From assembly GCA_938045475.1 (NCBI GenBank), contig CALIML010000004.1, positions 1-64,000 of the forward strand: a DNA stretch of 64,000 nucleotides. The letters run 5' to 3'. Made by a program: the position numbers and the translations under genes. Shown here in pieces: positions 1-9,107 of this stretch; position 1 is the stretch's first letter; each line of letters opens with the position of its first letter. The notes beneath the pieces were generated by a model. It was not told the DNA's origin. It saw only the letters and a list, made by a program, of their open reading frames with translations, and searched no databases. The stretch comes from an uncultured Sulfolobales archaeon. GTDB taxonomy: Archaea > Thermoproteota > Thermoprotei_A > Sulfolobales > Desulfurococcaceae.

Positions 1-175
1 GCGCAAGCCTCCCCCAGACTCCGAGCCTCAAAGCCTTCCTAACATACCTTGAAACAACTTCGCCAGTAATTACTCTAGGTAAAACCATCCTTGAGAGAAC
101 TCTGCGAACGCTATCCCCAACGTCCTCGTCTAAGCAAGGCTTGGAGTCTGGAAAGAGGTACATGAAAATCCTCAT
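1..175 (-). CDS. 5'-portion of an uncharacterised protein (runs off the left edge)
   Basis: Open minus-strand frame from ATG at 175: MRIFMYLFPDSKPCLDEDVGDSVRRVLSRMVLPRVITGEVVSRYVRKALRLGVWGRLA...; in-frame TGA just upstream of the ATG; not in ORF track because it is truncated. Confidence 0.5.
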   Translation of the reverse strand, partial: MRIFMYLFPDSKPCLDEDVGDSVRRVLSRMVLPRVITGEVVSRYVRKALRLGVWGRLA

Positions 176-391
176 AGCTCACGCAGCTCTACACCTGTAT
201 CCCATGGGAGGCATTTTTAAGCATTTCCATAAATCGCTTTGAGAAGCTATTTATGCAGCACCTAAGCTAAAGTAGGCAAATAGTGTCCTCAGAGCACTTG
301 TATTAAGCAACTCCCCTCCCCCTCCATTAATGGAAGTGGGAAGGTTTTACTGCCACTACTTCAGCATCACTCAATCCACGCTGCGTTACCA

Positions 392-1531
392 TTATAGAAT
401 ACCCTGTTCCTCCAAGTACTTTATGAATTTCTCGCGGAAAGCCTTTGCTTTAAACCCCTGCACATGCTCCACAGCCTTTTCCCTCAGAGTGTTCAGCAAT
501 TCCCGATTGCTTTCCAGCCTCCTTATAATTGACGCTACTTCCCCAGGATCTGAGTACCCGAGATCTGTGCTGACGGGGGAGACTATGTCTGTCCAAGCAC
601 CCCCATCTCTGTAGACTATTGGTATGCATCCAGCAGCCATGGCTTCAGCAACTGCTATGCCGAAGTGCTCTGGGAACAATGGGTGTACGTAGAAGCTAGC
701 TGAGAGCAGTAGATTCCTCAACTCTCTGCGCGGCATGTTAGTTACTACGTGGAAGTTCCTTACTCCAAGCCTTCTTACCTCCCTCTTAATTGCGCCAATT
801 ACAGCGTTACTGCTTGCTTCCTTAAACTTTGTTAAGCCAGTGGATCCAACTAAATACCATTCATAGTCTGGCAGTCTAGACGCTGCATAGGGGAGGGTGT
901 AGAGCTTCTTCTCAGGAGTGAGCCTAGACACTGTGACTATGATCTTCTCCTTCCTCCCCCCATCGTAAGCGTAGTATTCAACGTCTACAGGTGGGTGAAG
1001 CACAGTTGATCTTAGTCCATAGGCTTTCTCTACAACTTTAGCTGTCCACTCACTGTTCACTAGAACAAGCTTGGGCTTCCCCATCACGCGCCGCGCTCTA
1101 CGCTCTATAAGCAAGTTATACAGCCTCCAGTGGAGAGCCTTTGACTCCACAGTGCCCAGTGTTATGGGGTAGTGGATGTATGAGACATCAATGTTGAGAG
1201 GCACGCTTGTACTAGTGTCAATAATTAAGTTATCCGTACTCACTGACTCAAGCTTCTCACGCATCTTATAGACCTGTTGTAGTAATAGGAGCCTCCTATA
1301 CCTTATGAAGCGGTCCGTCCTAGAAAGAATGCTTTCCAATAAGCTCCCGACTTCTATGACGCCGTAGTCCCCGGGCAATCCATGCAGCTCACTGCACTTC
1401 CTCAATCCTTCAGCCGAGTTAGTGACGTAGATTACCTCTAGGCCCTCTTCACGCAGTGCCTTAGCCATTTCTAAGCTAACTCTTTCACCACCGCCGCACA
1501 CTGTAGATAAGTACAGCAAGTACGCCTTCAA
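392..1531 (-). CDS. Glycosyltransferase, GT4 family (GT-B fold)
   Basis: N-terminal GGGERVSLEMAKAL, C-terminal FPEHFGIAVAEAMAAGCIPIVYRDGGAWTDIV typical of GT4. Confidence 0.88.
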   Translation of the reverse strand: MKAYLLYLSTVCGGGERVSLEMAKALREEGLEVIYVTNSAEGLRKCSELHGLPGDYGVIEVGSLLESILSRTDRFIRYRRLLLLQQVYKMREKLESVSTDNLIIDTSTSVPLNIDVSYIHYPITLGTVESKALHWRLYNLLIERRARRVMGKPKLVLVNSEWTAKVVEKAYGLRSTVLHPPVDVEYYAYDGGRKEKIIVTVSRLTPEKKLYTLPYAASRLPDYEWYLVGSTGLTKFKEASSNAVIGAIKREVRRLGVRNFHVVTNMPRRELRNLLLSASFYVHPLFPEHFGIAVAEAMAAGCIPIVYRDGGAWTDIVSPVSTDLGYSDPGEVASIIRRLESNRELLNTLREKAVEHVQGFKAKAFREKFIKYLEEQGIL

Positions 1532-1719
1532 TATAGATCCCTGTTTACTGAAACACTATACCGCATGCGTAACTACTGTATACAGTAGGAGGATTCAGTA
1601 TTTATCCTCCAGCTCTCTTCACTGCATTTTTAAATCGAAAAACGCATGGATCTGAAGATACGGCCTCTGTACTGACCTAGCGATCTAATTCAAGGAGCTT
1701 GGAGGGCAAGAGCATGGAT

Positions 1720-3633
1720 TTATGTGCTGAACTCCTTCAGTTCCTCTTGAGTTGGCAGTACTTGTATTGTGAGCCTCTTTCTACCAGCCTTAAGTATTCC
1801 AGTGCCTACGGGAGCATTCGCTAGGAAATCGAGCTCTACGTCAGATAGCTTGTATACTTCTCTAACTGCATCTAGGCCCTGGGGCTCCTGCCTTAAGAGC
1901 AGTGCTGTGGCTGACTGCTCCAGTACTGCCCTGCCCTGAGGAGTTCTAGCAAGGTCTTCCGCCCTCTGGGATACGTACATGAATACAACTCCGTGCTTCC
2001 TGCCTCTCCTAGCTATGTTCTCGAATAAACCCATTATTGATGGAGTTTCAGCGAAGAGCCATGCTTCATCAACGAAGAAGACGCTTCTCCCAGCTTTAGC
2101 CAGCAACTTGTTGTAGGCGTAGATGGATATGAGGGCTGAAATCATTGCTTTAAGTCGCTTACTCCTGACATTCCTTAATCCAAAAACGACTGAGCTAGGC
2201 AACGCTATTGGAGTTCCTTCGTAAACCAAGCTGTCTGGAGGTACAGTAGCTCCCTGTAGATGCTTGCTTAAATCAGAGTCCTTCACTGAGTATGTGAATT
2301 CAACAATGCTGTCTACGAAGTCTGAGTTCATGAATAGCTCTCTCCTCAAGACTCCGTGGAGTCTCCTAGGTATGCTGTATAGCTCTATCAATAAATCAGC
2401 TACTTGCCCAAGCCCTATGGCTCCACTGCTAGCTAACTTCAATGGATCTAGGCCTAGCTTCACTCCTTCACGTATTTCAACTGCTTGAGCACCTATGAGG
2501 CCTGCCACCCTAGTGTACTCTGACTCAGGATCTACTCCTACGTACACAATGCTTTCATCCAGTTCCCTTAGGCGCTTAAGGAATACTTTAGCAGCCATTG
2601 ATTTCCCTGAGCCAGTTACTCCCACAATGACGTAGTTGAAGTTAGGCTTAGACCACAAGTCTAGGAGTACGGGGGAGCCGGTTCCGCTTACACCTAGGAA
2701 TACGCCTTTAGAGTCGTGGAGCTCCTCGTCAATCAATGGGAATAAGGCCTTAATGCTCTCAGAGTCTGCGTAGTGCTTCTCAACGCAGAAGATCCCTAGG
2801 CAAGTGCTTAAGTTATATAGCTCCCTCTGCATAGGAGGGGCTTCAGAATCAATTCCATAGCCCCTTATAATTGCTTTAACGCGCTTCTCCCTTGAAGACA
2901 GGTTCTTCAAGTCCCCGTCAATTAATGTAAGCAGTAAGTAGAATTCATATAGTGATGAGCCGGCTAATACTCTAGTAGCCAACTCCTCTAGAGCACTTGC
3001 TTCCCAAGCCTCTTCAACTCTACTGAAGCTTGATGTAAGCCTCCTCCTTCTAGCGACTTCAGTTACTGAAACAGCTTTGCCGCGCTCCACCTCCCTGAAT
3101 ACAATAGCTATCTCAGATGCTTCGCTAAACAATGTGTATAGAAAGCCCTCCGGCAGACTTGCTGGATAGCGGTGTACGGCCAGTACTCTAGCTAGAGATC
3201 CATTGCTTAACTCAAGTGTGAGTGGATTAACTAAGCGCCTAGCAATAGGCCTGCAGGGATCTCCAAGCCTCTCAGCATTAAAGTAGGGTATTTGTGAGCC
3301 GGCGGGCGCTTTAAGGTAGAAGTCCATCTCTGACGCAGTGAAGGCGTAGTTGCCGTAGACGTAGTTCCTCCACAGCCTCCTCGCCAGTAGAGCGCCCTCC
3401 TTAACGCTTGCCAGGAGAGCTGAGAAATCACTTAAAACACTATCTCTCTCTACATAGGGCAGTATAGTGAAGCCTACTCCATGAAGCCTAAACCACTCAT
3501 ACCTCCTCCCATACTTCCTCCTCAAGGCAAGCCCCTTGAAGTATGGGGGTTCTTTAAAGAAGGGGTTCCGGCTTAAAAGAGCCCTCCAGCTAATGGGTGT
3601 GTAATTGATGAAGGGGTTGTCCAGCCTAGTCAC
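1720..3633 (-). CDS. VirB4/TraC-type secretion/conjugation ATPase (HerA/VirB4 superfamily)
   Basis: Walker A GVTGSGKSMAAKVFLKRL, Walker B SVFFVDEAWLFAE, downstream MYVSQRAEDL; start may be downstream (see findings). Confidence 0.85.
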   Translation of the reverse strand: MTRLDNPFINYTPISWRALLSRNPFFKEPPYFKGLALRRKYGRRYEWFRLHGVGFTILPYVERDSVLSDFSALLASVKEGALLARRLWRNYVYGNYAFTASEMDFYLKAPAGSQIPYFNAERLGDPCRPIARRLVNPLTLELSNGSLARVLAVHRYPASLPEGFLYTLFSEASEIAIVFREVERGKAVSVTEVARRRRLTSSFSRVEEAWEASALEELATRVLAGSSLYEFYLLLTLIDGDLKNLSSREKRVKAIIRGYGIDSEAPPMQRELYNLSTCLGIFCVEKHYADSESIKALFPLIDEELHDSKGVFLGVSGTGSPVLLDLWSKPNFNYVIVGVTGSGKSMAAKVFLKRLRELDESIVYVGVDPESEYTRVAGLIGAQAVEIREGVKLGLDPLKLASSGAIGLGQVADLLIELYSIPRRLHGVLRRELFMNSDFVDSIVEFTYSVKDSDLSKHLQGATVPPDSLVYEGTPIALPSSVVFGLRNVRSKRLKAMISALISIYAYNKLLAKAGRSVFFVDEAWLFAETPSIMGLFENIARRGRKHGVVFMYVSQRAEDLARTPQGRAVLEQSATALLLRQEPQGLDAVREVYKLSDVELDFLANAPVGTGILKAGRKRLTIQVLPTQEELKEFST

Positions 3634-3979
3634 TGGCTTAGCGCTTGCAGTGCTACTGCTAGCTGCTGCAGGAACAGTAACTTACTACTTGCGCTCCCAA
3701 GAGGAGTGGGTTGCCAGCAGCACTAAGTTCAGTGCGCCAAGTGTTTCAGCCTACGCCTTCAAGAACTCCACTAGCTACACAGTGGTTATCTACAACTACG
3801 GCAGTGAGCCCAGGGAGAACGCTAAAGTATCATACTACGCCTTAGATGGCTCCATAGAGCACTACAATTTATTGAGAGTTGACCCCGGGGAATGCATAGT
3901 CGCTGAATTGCCGGGTAGGCCCTTGGCTTACATTGATGGAGGCGGAGCAGTCTTCATTAGAGTGGTGAATGAGGGTTGA
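3605..3979 (+). CDS. Pilin-like/secreted small protein with N-terminal TM
   Basis: MKGLSSLVTGLALAVLLLAAAGTVTYYLRSQ hydrophobic N-terminus then beta-rich ectodomain; TATA-like CTTAAAAG about 29 nt upstream. Confidence 0.65.
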   Translation: MMKGLSSLVTGLALAVLLLAAAGTVTYYLRSQEEWVASSTKFSAPSVSAYAFKNSTSYTVVIYNYGSEPRENAKVSYYALDGSIEHYNLLRVDPGECIVAELPGRPLAYIDGGGAVFIRVVNEG

Positions 3980-4347
3980 GGAGCCAGGCGGAGGCCTACG
4001 CATTAATACTCTTGGCTATAGCGGCTGCAGCTCTGCTTGAGGCAGCTGCTCTAGCTCCGCGCTTCGAGAGCGTTGCTCAAAGAACTTTAAGCAGTGAGGC
4101 TTTAAGGAGTGCTGAGCAGCTGTACGTTAAGCAGGGGCTCTGCCTAAAGTCATCCATATCTACTACAGCTGTGCTCGTACTGGCATACAACTCTACTTAC
4201 ACTAAAGTAGTAGCCTACAGTATTGCTCTAAGCCCGGGTGCATGGACTTGCATAAGCGTTGAGCCAGGCCTAAGAGCAGCTGTTTTAACGAGCTACGGCA
4301 ACTTATTCACTGCTGACTCCGGCTTAAAGACCTATAAATATCAGTAG
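3976..4347 (+). CDS. Pilin-like/secreted small protein, paralogous in part to the next gene
   Basis: MRSQAEAYALILLAIAAAALLEA N-terminal TM; TTG start overlaps the TGA of the upstream gene. Confidence 0.65.
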   Translation: MRSQAEAYALILLAIAAAALLEAAALAPRFESVAQRTLSSEALRSAEQLYVKQGLCLKSSISTTAVLVLAYNSTYTKVVAYSIALSPGAWTCISVEPGLRAAVLTSYGNLFTADSGLKTYKYQ

Positions 4348-4395
4348 ATCTGTGCCACCCGCTTCTTAAATCCTCCCTCCACCTGTGGATGCAGC

Positions 4396-6144
4396 ATGAG
4401 GAGTCAGTCGGAAGTCCTTGGAGCAGTTGTTTTAGCGCTGGTATTAGCCTCTACTCTAACAGTATTCGCCTTAATGCATCAGCGCCAAGTAGATGCCTTG
4501 AGGAGCTTAGGTGAGGCTGCAAGAATTCTTGCTGAGAGGAGGGCTGAAGCAATAGTGTTCGACTACTTCAATGGATCTATCTATGCATCGCCCAGCATAA
4601 GTATTGGAGTGCTATACACAGTGGTGTACAACTCTACGCACGTCGTTTACTCTAACGCTACGCCATACGCTCTAGCGCCTGGGTCGTGGAGGAAGCTGGA
4701 CTCCATGCCTAGCGGCGTGGCTCAGCTAGTGGTGGAGGGCCTTGCTTCTCTAGCGCTACTAACTAACACTGGCAGTTTAGTGACTTGGGTGCCCCCCGTC
4801 ACAAGGGTTGAGGGGAGGACTGTGCTTGTTGAGGAAGTGCCTCGAGCAGGGCTTAGGGATGCATGGGCCTTCAATGATAGCCGCCTACTGTACTTGACTT
4901 ACGACCACGGCTACTATGCGTATAAGTCATCGACTGGCTGCCCAGTCTCCCGCTTCTTCAATGCTAATACTCCCGTTGCATCAATGATCGTCTTCTACAG
5001 TGGCTCGCCGGCTTTCAGTGAAGCATTTGATTCAAAGGCTCAAGGCTCTTCCTCAAGCATTGTACAGAACTTTACTGTGAGCAGTGGAGGGGGGTATCTT
5101 AAAGTATCGTATAAGTGGGAGTCAAGCAGTGTGGGGACAGGGCTCCGCAGACTATTGTATGCAGAGTCTTTTTCCATCGAGGCAGAGGGCTTGACTCAAG
5201 CTGGGAGAGCCCTCGTACTGGCACTGCTTGAAAATGCTCTAGCATACATGTATGCAACTAAGTACATGCTGCCCGATGGCTCGACTGTGCTGCCTCTACT
5301 AGTTTACGCTGATGGAGGCTTGGTCTCGGGAGCTGCAGCATACGCAAAAATAATAGTTGTGGAGCCTGTTTCGCAGAGCAATGCGACGGTCACTGTTGAG
5401 TTGTTTAGAGTGAAGAGTGAAAACCTTGAAGTAATTGAAGTGTTTTCAAAACCCATAGCTATTGCAGTAGTTGATGAAGCTAGTTCCTTCATATCGCGTA
5501 CTCTTGCTCCAGCACCCGCAGTAGTCATAACTCACGTGTCTAGCGCTGGCTACGCACTCTACTCAAGCCCACCTATAGGAGTGGAGTACAGTAGGAGCAG
5601 TGGAGCAATAAGCACAACAGTTGATTCAAGTGCGTGGAGCTTCAGCATAGATGATCCATGGATTAGCTATGGATCATTCCAAAACAGGTGGACTACAGCA
5701 ACTGTGAAAGTAGCTGTGCGCAGTGTGGAAGTCCAAGTGACTGCAGCTTCATGGCAATCCATCGAGAAGTACTGCTCTACACCCCCATTAATACAGCCCA
5801 ACCCGCCTCAACCAACTCCCCCAGTGCAACCCCCTCCTCCACCACCAGCGATCTACGCTATACTCGACCCCATGCCTATTAACGCCACTCCCATAACAGT
5901 AGACGTCTACGTCGTATCTAGTAGGGCTGAAGCAGATCTATCGATTAAATACAGGGTTGTAGACGAAGAGGCTGGTCAAGCGATTGAGGGAGATGCATCG
6001 TTTAGCTACGTCAATACACCTCTAGGCGTTAAGTGGGGCGTTAAGCTAACTCTACCGGGGGATGCAAAGAGGAGAGTAGAGGTATGGGTTCTCTACAGCA
6101 GTAGCGTAATAGCGGGCCACTTATACCGCAACTACGTTCCCTAA
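4396..6144 (+). CDS. Large pilin-like surface protein with proline-rich hinge and C-terminal Ig-like domain
   Basis: MRSQSEVLGAVVLALVLASTLTVFAL N-terminus like the upstream gene; PPLIQPNPPQPTPPVQPPPPPP linker. Confidence 0.7.
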   Translation: MRSQSEVLGAVVLALVLASTLTVFALMHQRQVDALRSLGEAARILAERRAEAIVFDYFNGSIYASPSISIGVLYTVVYNSTHVVYSNATPYALAPGSWRKLDSMPSGVAQLVVEGLASLALLTNTGSLVTWVPPVTRVEGRTVLVEEVPRAGLRDAWAFNDSRLLYLTYDHGYYAYKSSTGCPVSRFFNANTPVASMIVFYSGSPAFSEAFDSKAQGSSSSIVQNFTVSSGGGYLKVSYKWESSSVGTGLRRLLYAESFSIEAEGLTQAGRALVLALLENALAYMYATKYMLPDGSTVLPLLVYADGGLVSGAAAYAKIIVVEPVSQSNATVTVELFRVKSENLEVIEVFSKPIAIAVVDEASSFISRTLAPAPAVVITHVSSAGYALYSSPPIGVEYSRSSGAISTTVDSSAWSFSIDDPWISYGSFQNRWTTATVKVAVRSVEVQVTAASWQSIEKYCSTPPLIQPNPPQPTPPVQPPPPPPAIYAILDPMPINATPITVDVYVVSSRAEADLSIKYRVVDEEAGQAIEGDASFSYVNTPLGVKWGVKLTLPGDAKRRVEVWVLYSSSVIAGHLYRNYVP

Positions 6145-6218
6145 CGACGCTGCTGAAAATAGAGGGCAATTACTTTCAGTTGAAGACGCTTTCGGCTTCA
6201 CGCCCGCCGAGCCCTCCC

Positions 6219-6803
6219 TCAAGCCGGGGAGGCGTGGTCATCCTTAACTAGCTCCACTACTTTCCTAGCCTTCTTCAATAATGCATACCACCGTGAGTTC
6301 GATACAAAACCCTCTACGTCTCGATGCACTGGTTTCTCCCCGCGCATCATTTTGTACACTATGTATGCTAGCACGAGGCGCGACTTCTTCGACAGCCCGC
6401 TTGTATACCCCTCTTCATCTAATGCCTCAACTACTTCCTCCAGCTCCTCCAGTAAGCCCATTTCCTTAAATAATTCCTGGGCCCGCAGGCTTGTTTTACG
6501 AGTCAGTGTTTTAACTCTTTCACCAGAGAACACTTTGTCCCAGTCCACTATGAAGCCCCGCTCCTCAAACCTCCTATACTCTCCGTAGGCTCTATACAAC
6601 CTATGGAGCTCCCTACTCCTCACCCTAAATGATTCTTCTACAGCTCGGTTCCTCTCCACAGCCCGCTCCTCCATCCATTCACTACGCAGTGGAATGTCGT
6701 AGTCGTAGATTACTCCAACTACTTCACCTGTATCCTGATCTATTATGCAGCCGTTCTCGTAGTCGTAGACTAGGACTTTACTCGCGTTGCTTGAATCCAC
6801 CAC
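6219..6803 (-). CDS. Degenerate TFB (TFIIB)-like protein with one cyclin-like repeat
   Basis: LVYDYENGCIIDQDTGEVVGVIYDYDIPLRSEW resembles the archaeal TFB B-ribbon; EGYTSGLSKKSRLVLAYIVYKMMRGEKPVHRDVEGFVSNSRWYALLKKARKVVELV resembles one TFB cyclin repeat. Confidence 0.55.
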   Translation of the reverse strand: MVDSSNASKVLVYDYENGCIIDQDTGEVVGVIYDYDIPLRSEWMEERAVERNRAVEESFRVRSRELHRLYRAYGEYRRFEERGFIVDWDKVFSGERVKTLTRKTSLRAQELFKEMGLLEELEEVVEALDEEGYTSGLSKKSRLVLAYIVYKMMRGEKPVHRDVEGFVSNSRWYALLKKARKVVELVKDDHASPA

Positions 6804-7226
6804 ACTGCTTCAACTCCGCTAAGCCTATCCATTGAATTGAGGGCGCAGCACTGATGAAACCCCTCGCTTCATCCAGTAACCATGGCTCCAAACCCCTCCA
6901 GCTCTTAGAGATCTTGATGGATCGAGAGGGCATTGGGGTTCAGCAACACTGTTTAAGACATCGCACCTAAGCTGAGTGCTTGAATACAGAGCAGTTGCTT
7001 CATTCTTCGAATACACGTGAACCCCCTGAAGCAACTCTAGGGCTTGATAAAGAAGACACTGCGCCGAAACTAACCTCCCTTCTCCACTTAGAGAGGGTCT
7101 TTCAAAGAGTTTTCAGCGGAGTTCATTGCTGAGAGTTGAGCATTCATTGATTCCGCTGGCATTCCATGAGCATTGGAGTTATAGCGTTCTTCACAAAGCC
7201 TTGCTCTAAAGGCATGCGTGTTTTTA

Positions 7227-7249
7227 AAGCCTAGAGCATCTCTAGGCTT
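7227..7249. repeat. Perfect 10-bp inverted repeat AAGCCTAGAG-CAT-CTCTAGGCTT upstream of guaA
   Basis: Read directly; ends about 20 nt before the TTG start at 7270, abutting CTTAAATAAG. Confidence 0.8.
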
Positions 7250-7269
7250 CTTAAATAAGAACGCCGGGG

Positions 7270-8370
7270 TTGGGCTTGTTTAACCCTAAGTTGTTTATAG
7301 AGGAGGCTCTAGATTACTTGAGGAGAATATATGGCAGCATTGACTGCGCAATAGCTTGTGTAAGCGGCGGAGTAGATAGCGTGACTGCAGCCATTATTGC
7401 TGAAATGGCTTTGGAGAATGAAGTAGTGCCCGTGTTCATAGACACGGGCCTCATGAGGTTTGGGGAGGCTGAAGCAGTTAGAAACGCGTTAAGCGGGTTA
7501 ATCAACTTAAAGATCTATGACTACTCCGACTCCATAGTGAGCAACTTAAGTGAATTAAGTGATGCAGAGGAGAAGAGGAGGGTCTTCAGAGACTTATTCT
7601 ACAGCGCGGTAAGCGATATAGCTAGGAGGCATGGATGCAGCTACGTTATCCAAGGAACAACTAAGGCGGATGTAGTTGAAACCATTGGAGGAGTTAAGAC
7701 ACAGCACAACGTCTTAACTCAAGAGCTCTTGCTTAAGTACGGCGTGAAAACTGTTGAGCCGCTGAGGAACCTATACAAGGATCAAGTTAGAGCACTCGCA
7801 CACCACCTTGGAGTACCCTCTTCAATAATTAAGAGGCAGCCGTTCCCAGGGCCGGGATTACTGATTAGAGCAGTCGGGAGATTCAATAGGGATAAACTAG
7901 AGTTAGTGAGGAGTGCAACTAAAGTAGTTGATGAAAGGCTTAGTGGATGCAGCTACAGCCAGTACTTCCCAGCCGCCTGGGAATACGACGTAGTTAGCGA
8001 AGGCTGCTTAGACGGCAACTTATTTAAAGTCTTCTCAGTGAAGACAACAGGGGTAGTTGGTGGTTCAAGAGTCTACGGCCACCCAGTCCTAGTTGAGGGC
8101 TTCGATGAGAGAGATGCATTTAAGCTATATGAGCAGTTTGATGCAGTGAGGCATCCGCACACCCTGGTATCCTTGGCGTCAAGGGATGGCGGGAGGTACT
8201 TCATTGCAATAAGGATCGTTGAGACTGAGGACTATGTAACAGCGAGTGTTCCAGTAGTTGAGCGAGGCCTACTCCTTGAGTTAGCTGAAGAGCTTTTAGA
8301 GAACCCTGAGGTTAGAGCAGTGGGCTATGATGTAACTCCGAAGCCTCCGGCAACAATTGAGTATGAGTAG
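7270..8370 (+). CDS. guaAb: GMP synthase [glutamine-hydrolysing], PP-loop ATPase subunit B
   Basis: CVSGGVDSVTAAI PP-loop, IQGTTKADVVE, RQPFPGPGLLIRAVG, C-terminal DVTPKPPATIEYE. Confidence 0.96.
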   Translation: MGLFNPKLFIEEALDYLRRIYGSIDCAIACVSGGVDSVTAAIIAEMALENEVVPVFIDTGLMRFGEAEAVRNALSGLINLKIYDYSDSIVSNLSELSDAEEKRRVFRDLFYSAVSDIARRHGCSYVIQGTTKADVVETIGGVKTQHNVLTQELLLKYGVKTVEPLRNLYKDQVRALAHHLGVPSSIIKRQPFPGPGLLIRAVGRFNRDKLELVRSATKVVDERLSGCSYSQYFPAAWEYDVVSEGCLDGNLFKVFSVKTTGVVGGSRVYGHPVLVEGFDERDAFKLYEQFDAVRHPHTLVSLASRDGGRYFIAIRIVETEDYVTASVPVVERGLLLELAEELLENPEVRAVGYDVTPKPPATIEYE

Positions 8371-8996
8371 TGAGTGATCGCATGGACTTATCGTCAATCA
8401 TCTACATTCCATGGAGCGCTGCGATAAGGCATTGCTATGAGCTAGCAATGAAGGTAGCTGAAAGCAGCTACGTGCCTCAGACAATCATTGCGATATCGCG
8501 CGGCGGCTTAATACCTGCCAGGATTGTAAGCGATGTATTGAATGTTTACGAGCTATACGCTGTGCGCTCAACTTTCTACATGCATGGAAGAACTGTTGGC
8601 GGCAAGCCATTGATAAGTGCTCACCTGCCAGCAGAGCTCGTTAAGGGGAGGAGAGTCCTAGTAGTGGATGAAGTAGTTGATACTGGGGCAACCATGGTGA
8701 ACGTGCTTGATTACTTGAGGAAGCTTGATCCTCTTGAAGTAAGGGCTGCAGTAATACACTACAAGTCCTCTACAAGCACTTATAGGCCTGACTACTACGT
8801 TGTTGAGCTAAAGGAGTGGAAGTGGATCTATTACCCATGGTCTCTCGTGGAGACCATGCAGGACATACTGGCAGGCAATAAGGGACTAAGCGTTGGAGAT
8901 GTTGTGAACGCACTCAACATGAGTGAAGTATACGTTGAGGCAGGCGCCTTAGAGAAGCACTTAGTGAAGCTAAGTGAAGCATTTACTCAACGCTAA
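8370..8996 (+). CDS. Purine phosphoribosyltransferase family protein (type I PRTase)
   Basis: TIIAISRGGLIPARIVSD, RVLVVDEVVDTGATM PRPP loop; directly follows guaAb. Confidence 0.9.
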   Translation: MSDRMDLSSIIYIPWSAAIRHCYELAMKVAESSYVPQTIIAISRGGLIPARIVSDVLNVYELYAVRSTFYMHGRTVGGKPLISAHLPAELVKGRRVLVVDEVVDTGATMVNVLDYLRKLDPLEVRAAVIHYKSSTSTYRPDYYVVELKEWKWIYYPWSLVETMQDILAGNKGLSVGDVVNALNMSEVYVEAGALEKHLVKLSEAFTQR

Positions 8997-9068
8997 ACCA
9001 TCTACGCTATTGCAGGCCCAAGGAGGCTGCAGCGCTAAGCATTTATTCACTCAGCATAGCTCACAGAC

Positions 9069-9077
9069 TTTATATAC
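9069..9077 (+). promoter_or_regulatory. TATA box of the pyrF-pyrE transcript
   Basis: TTTATATAC about 35 nt upstream of ATG 9108. Confidence 0.7.
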
Positions 9078-9107
9078 CTATGGGACAGTAGTAGTTGAGA
9101 GGGCTCC

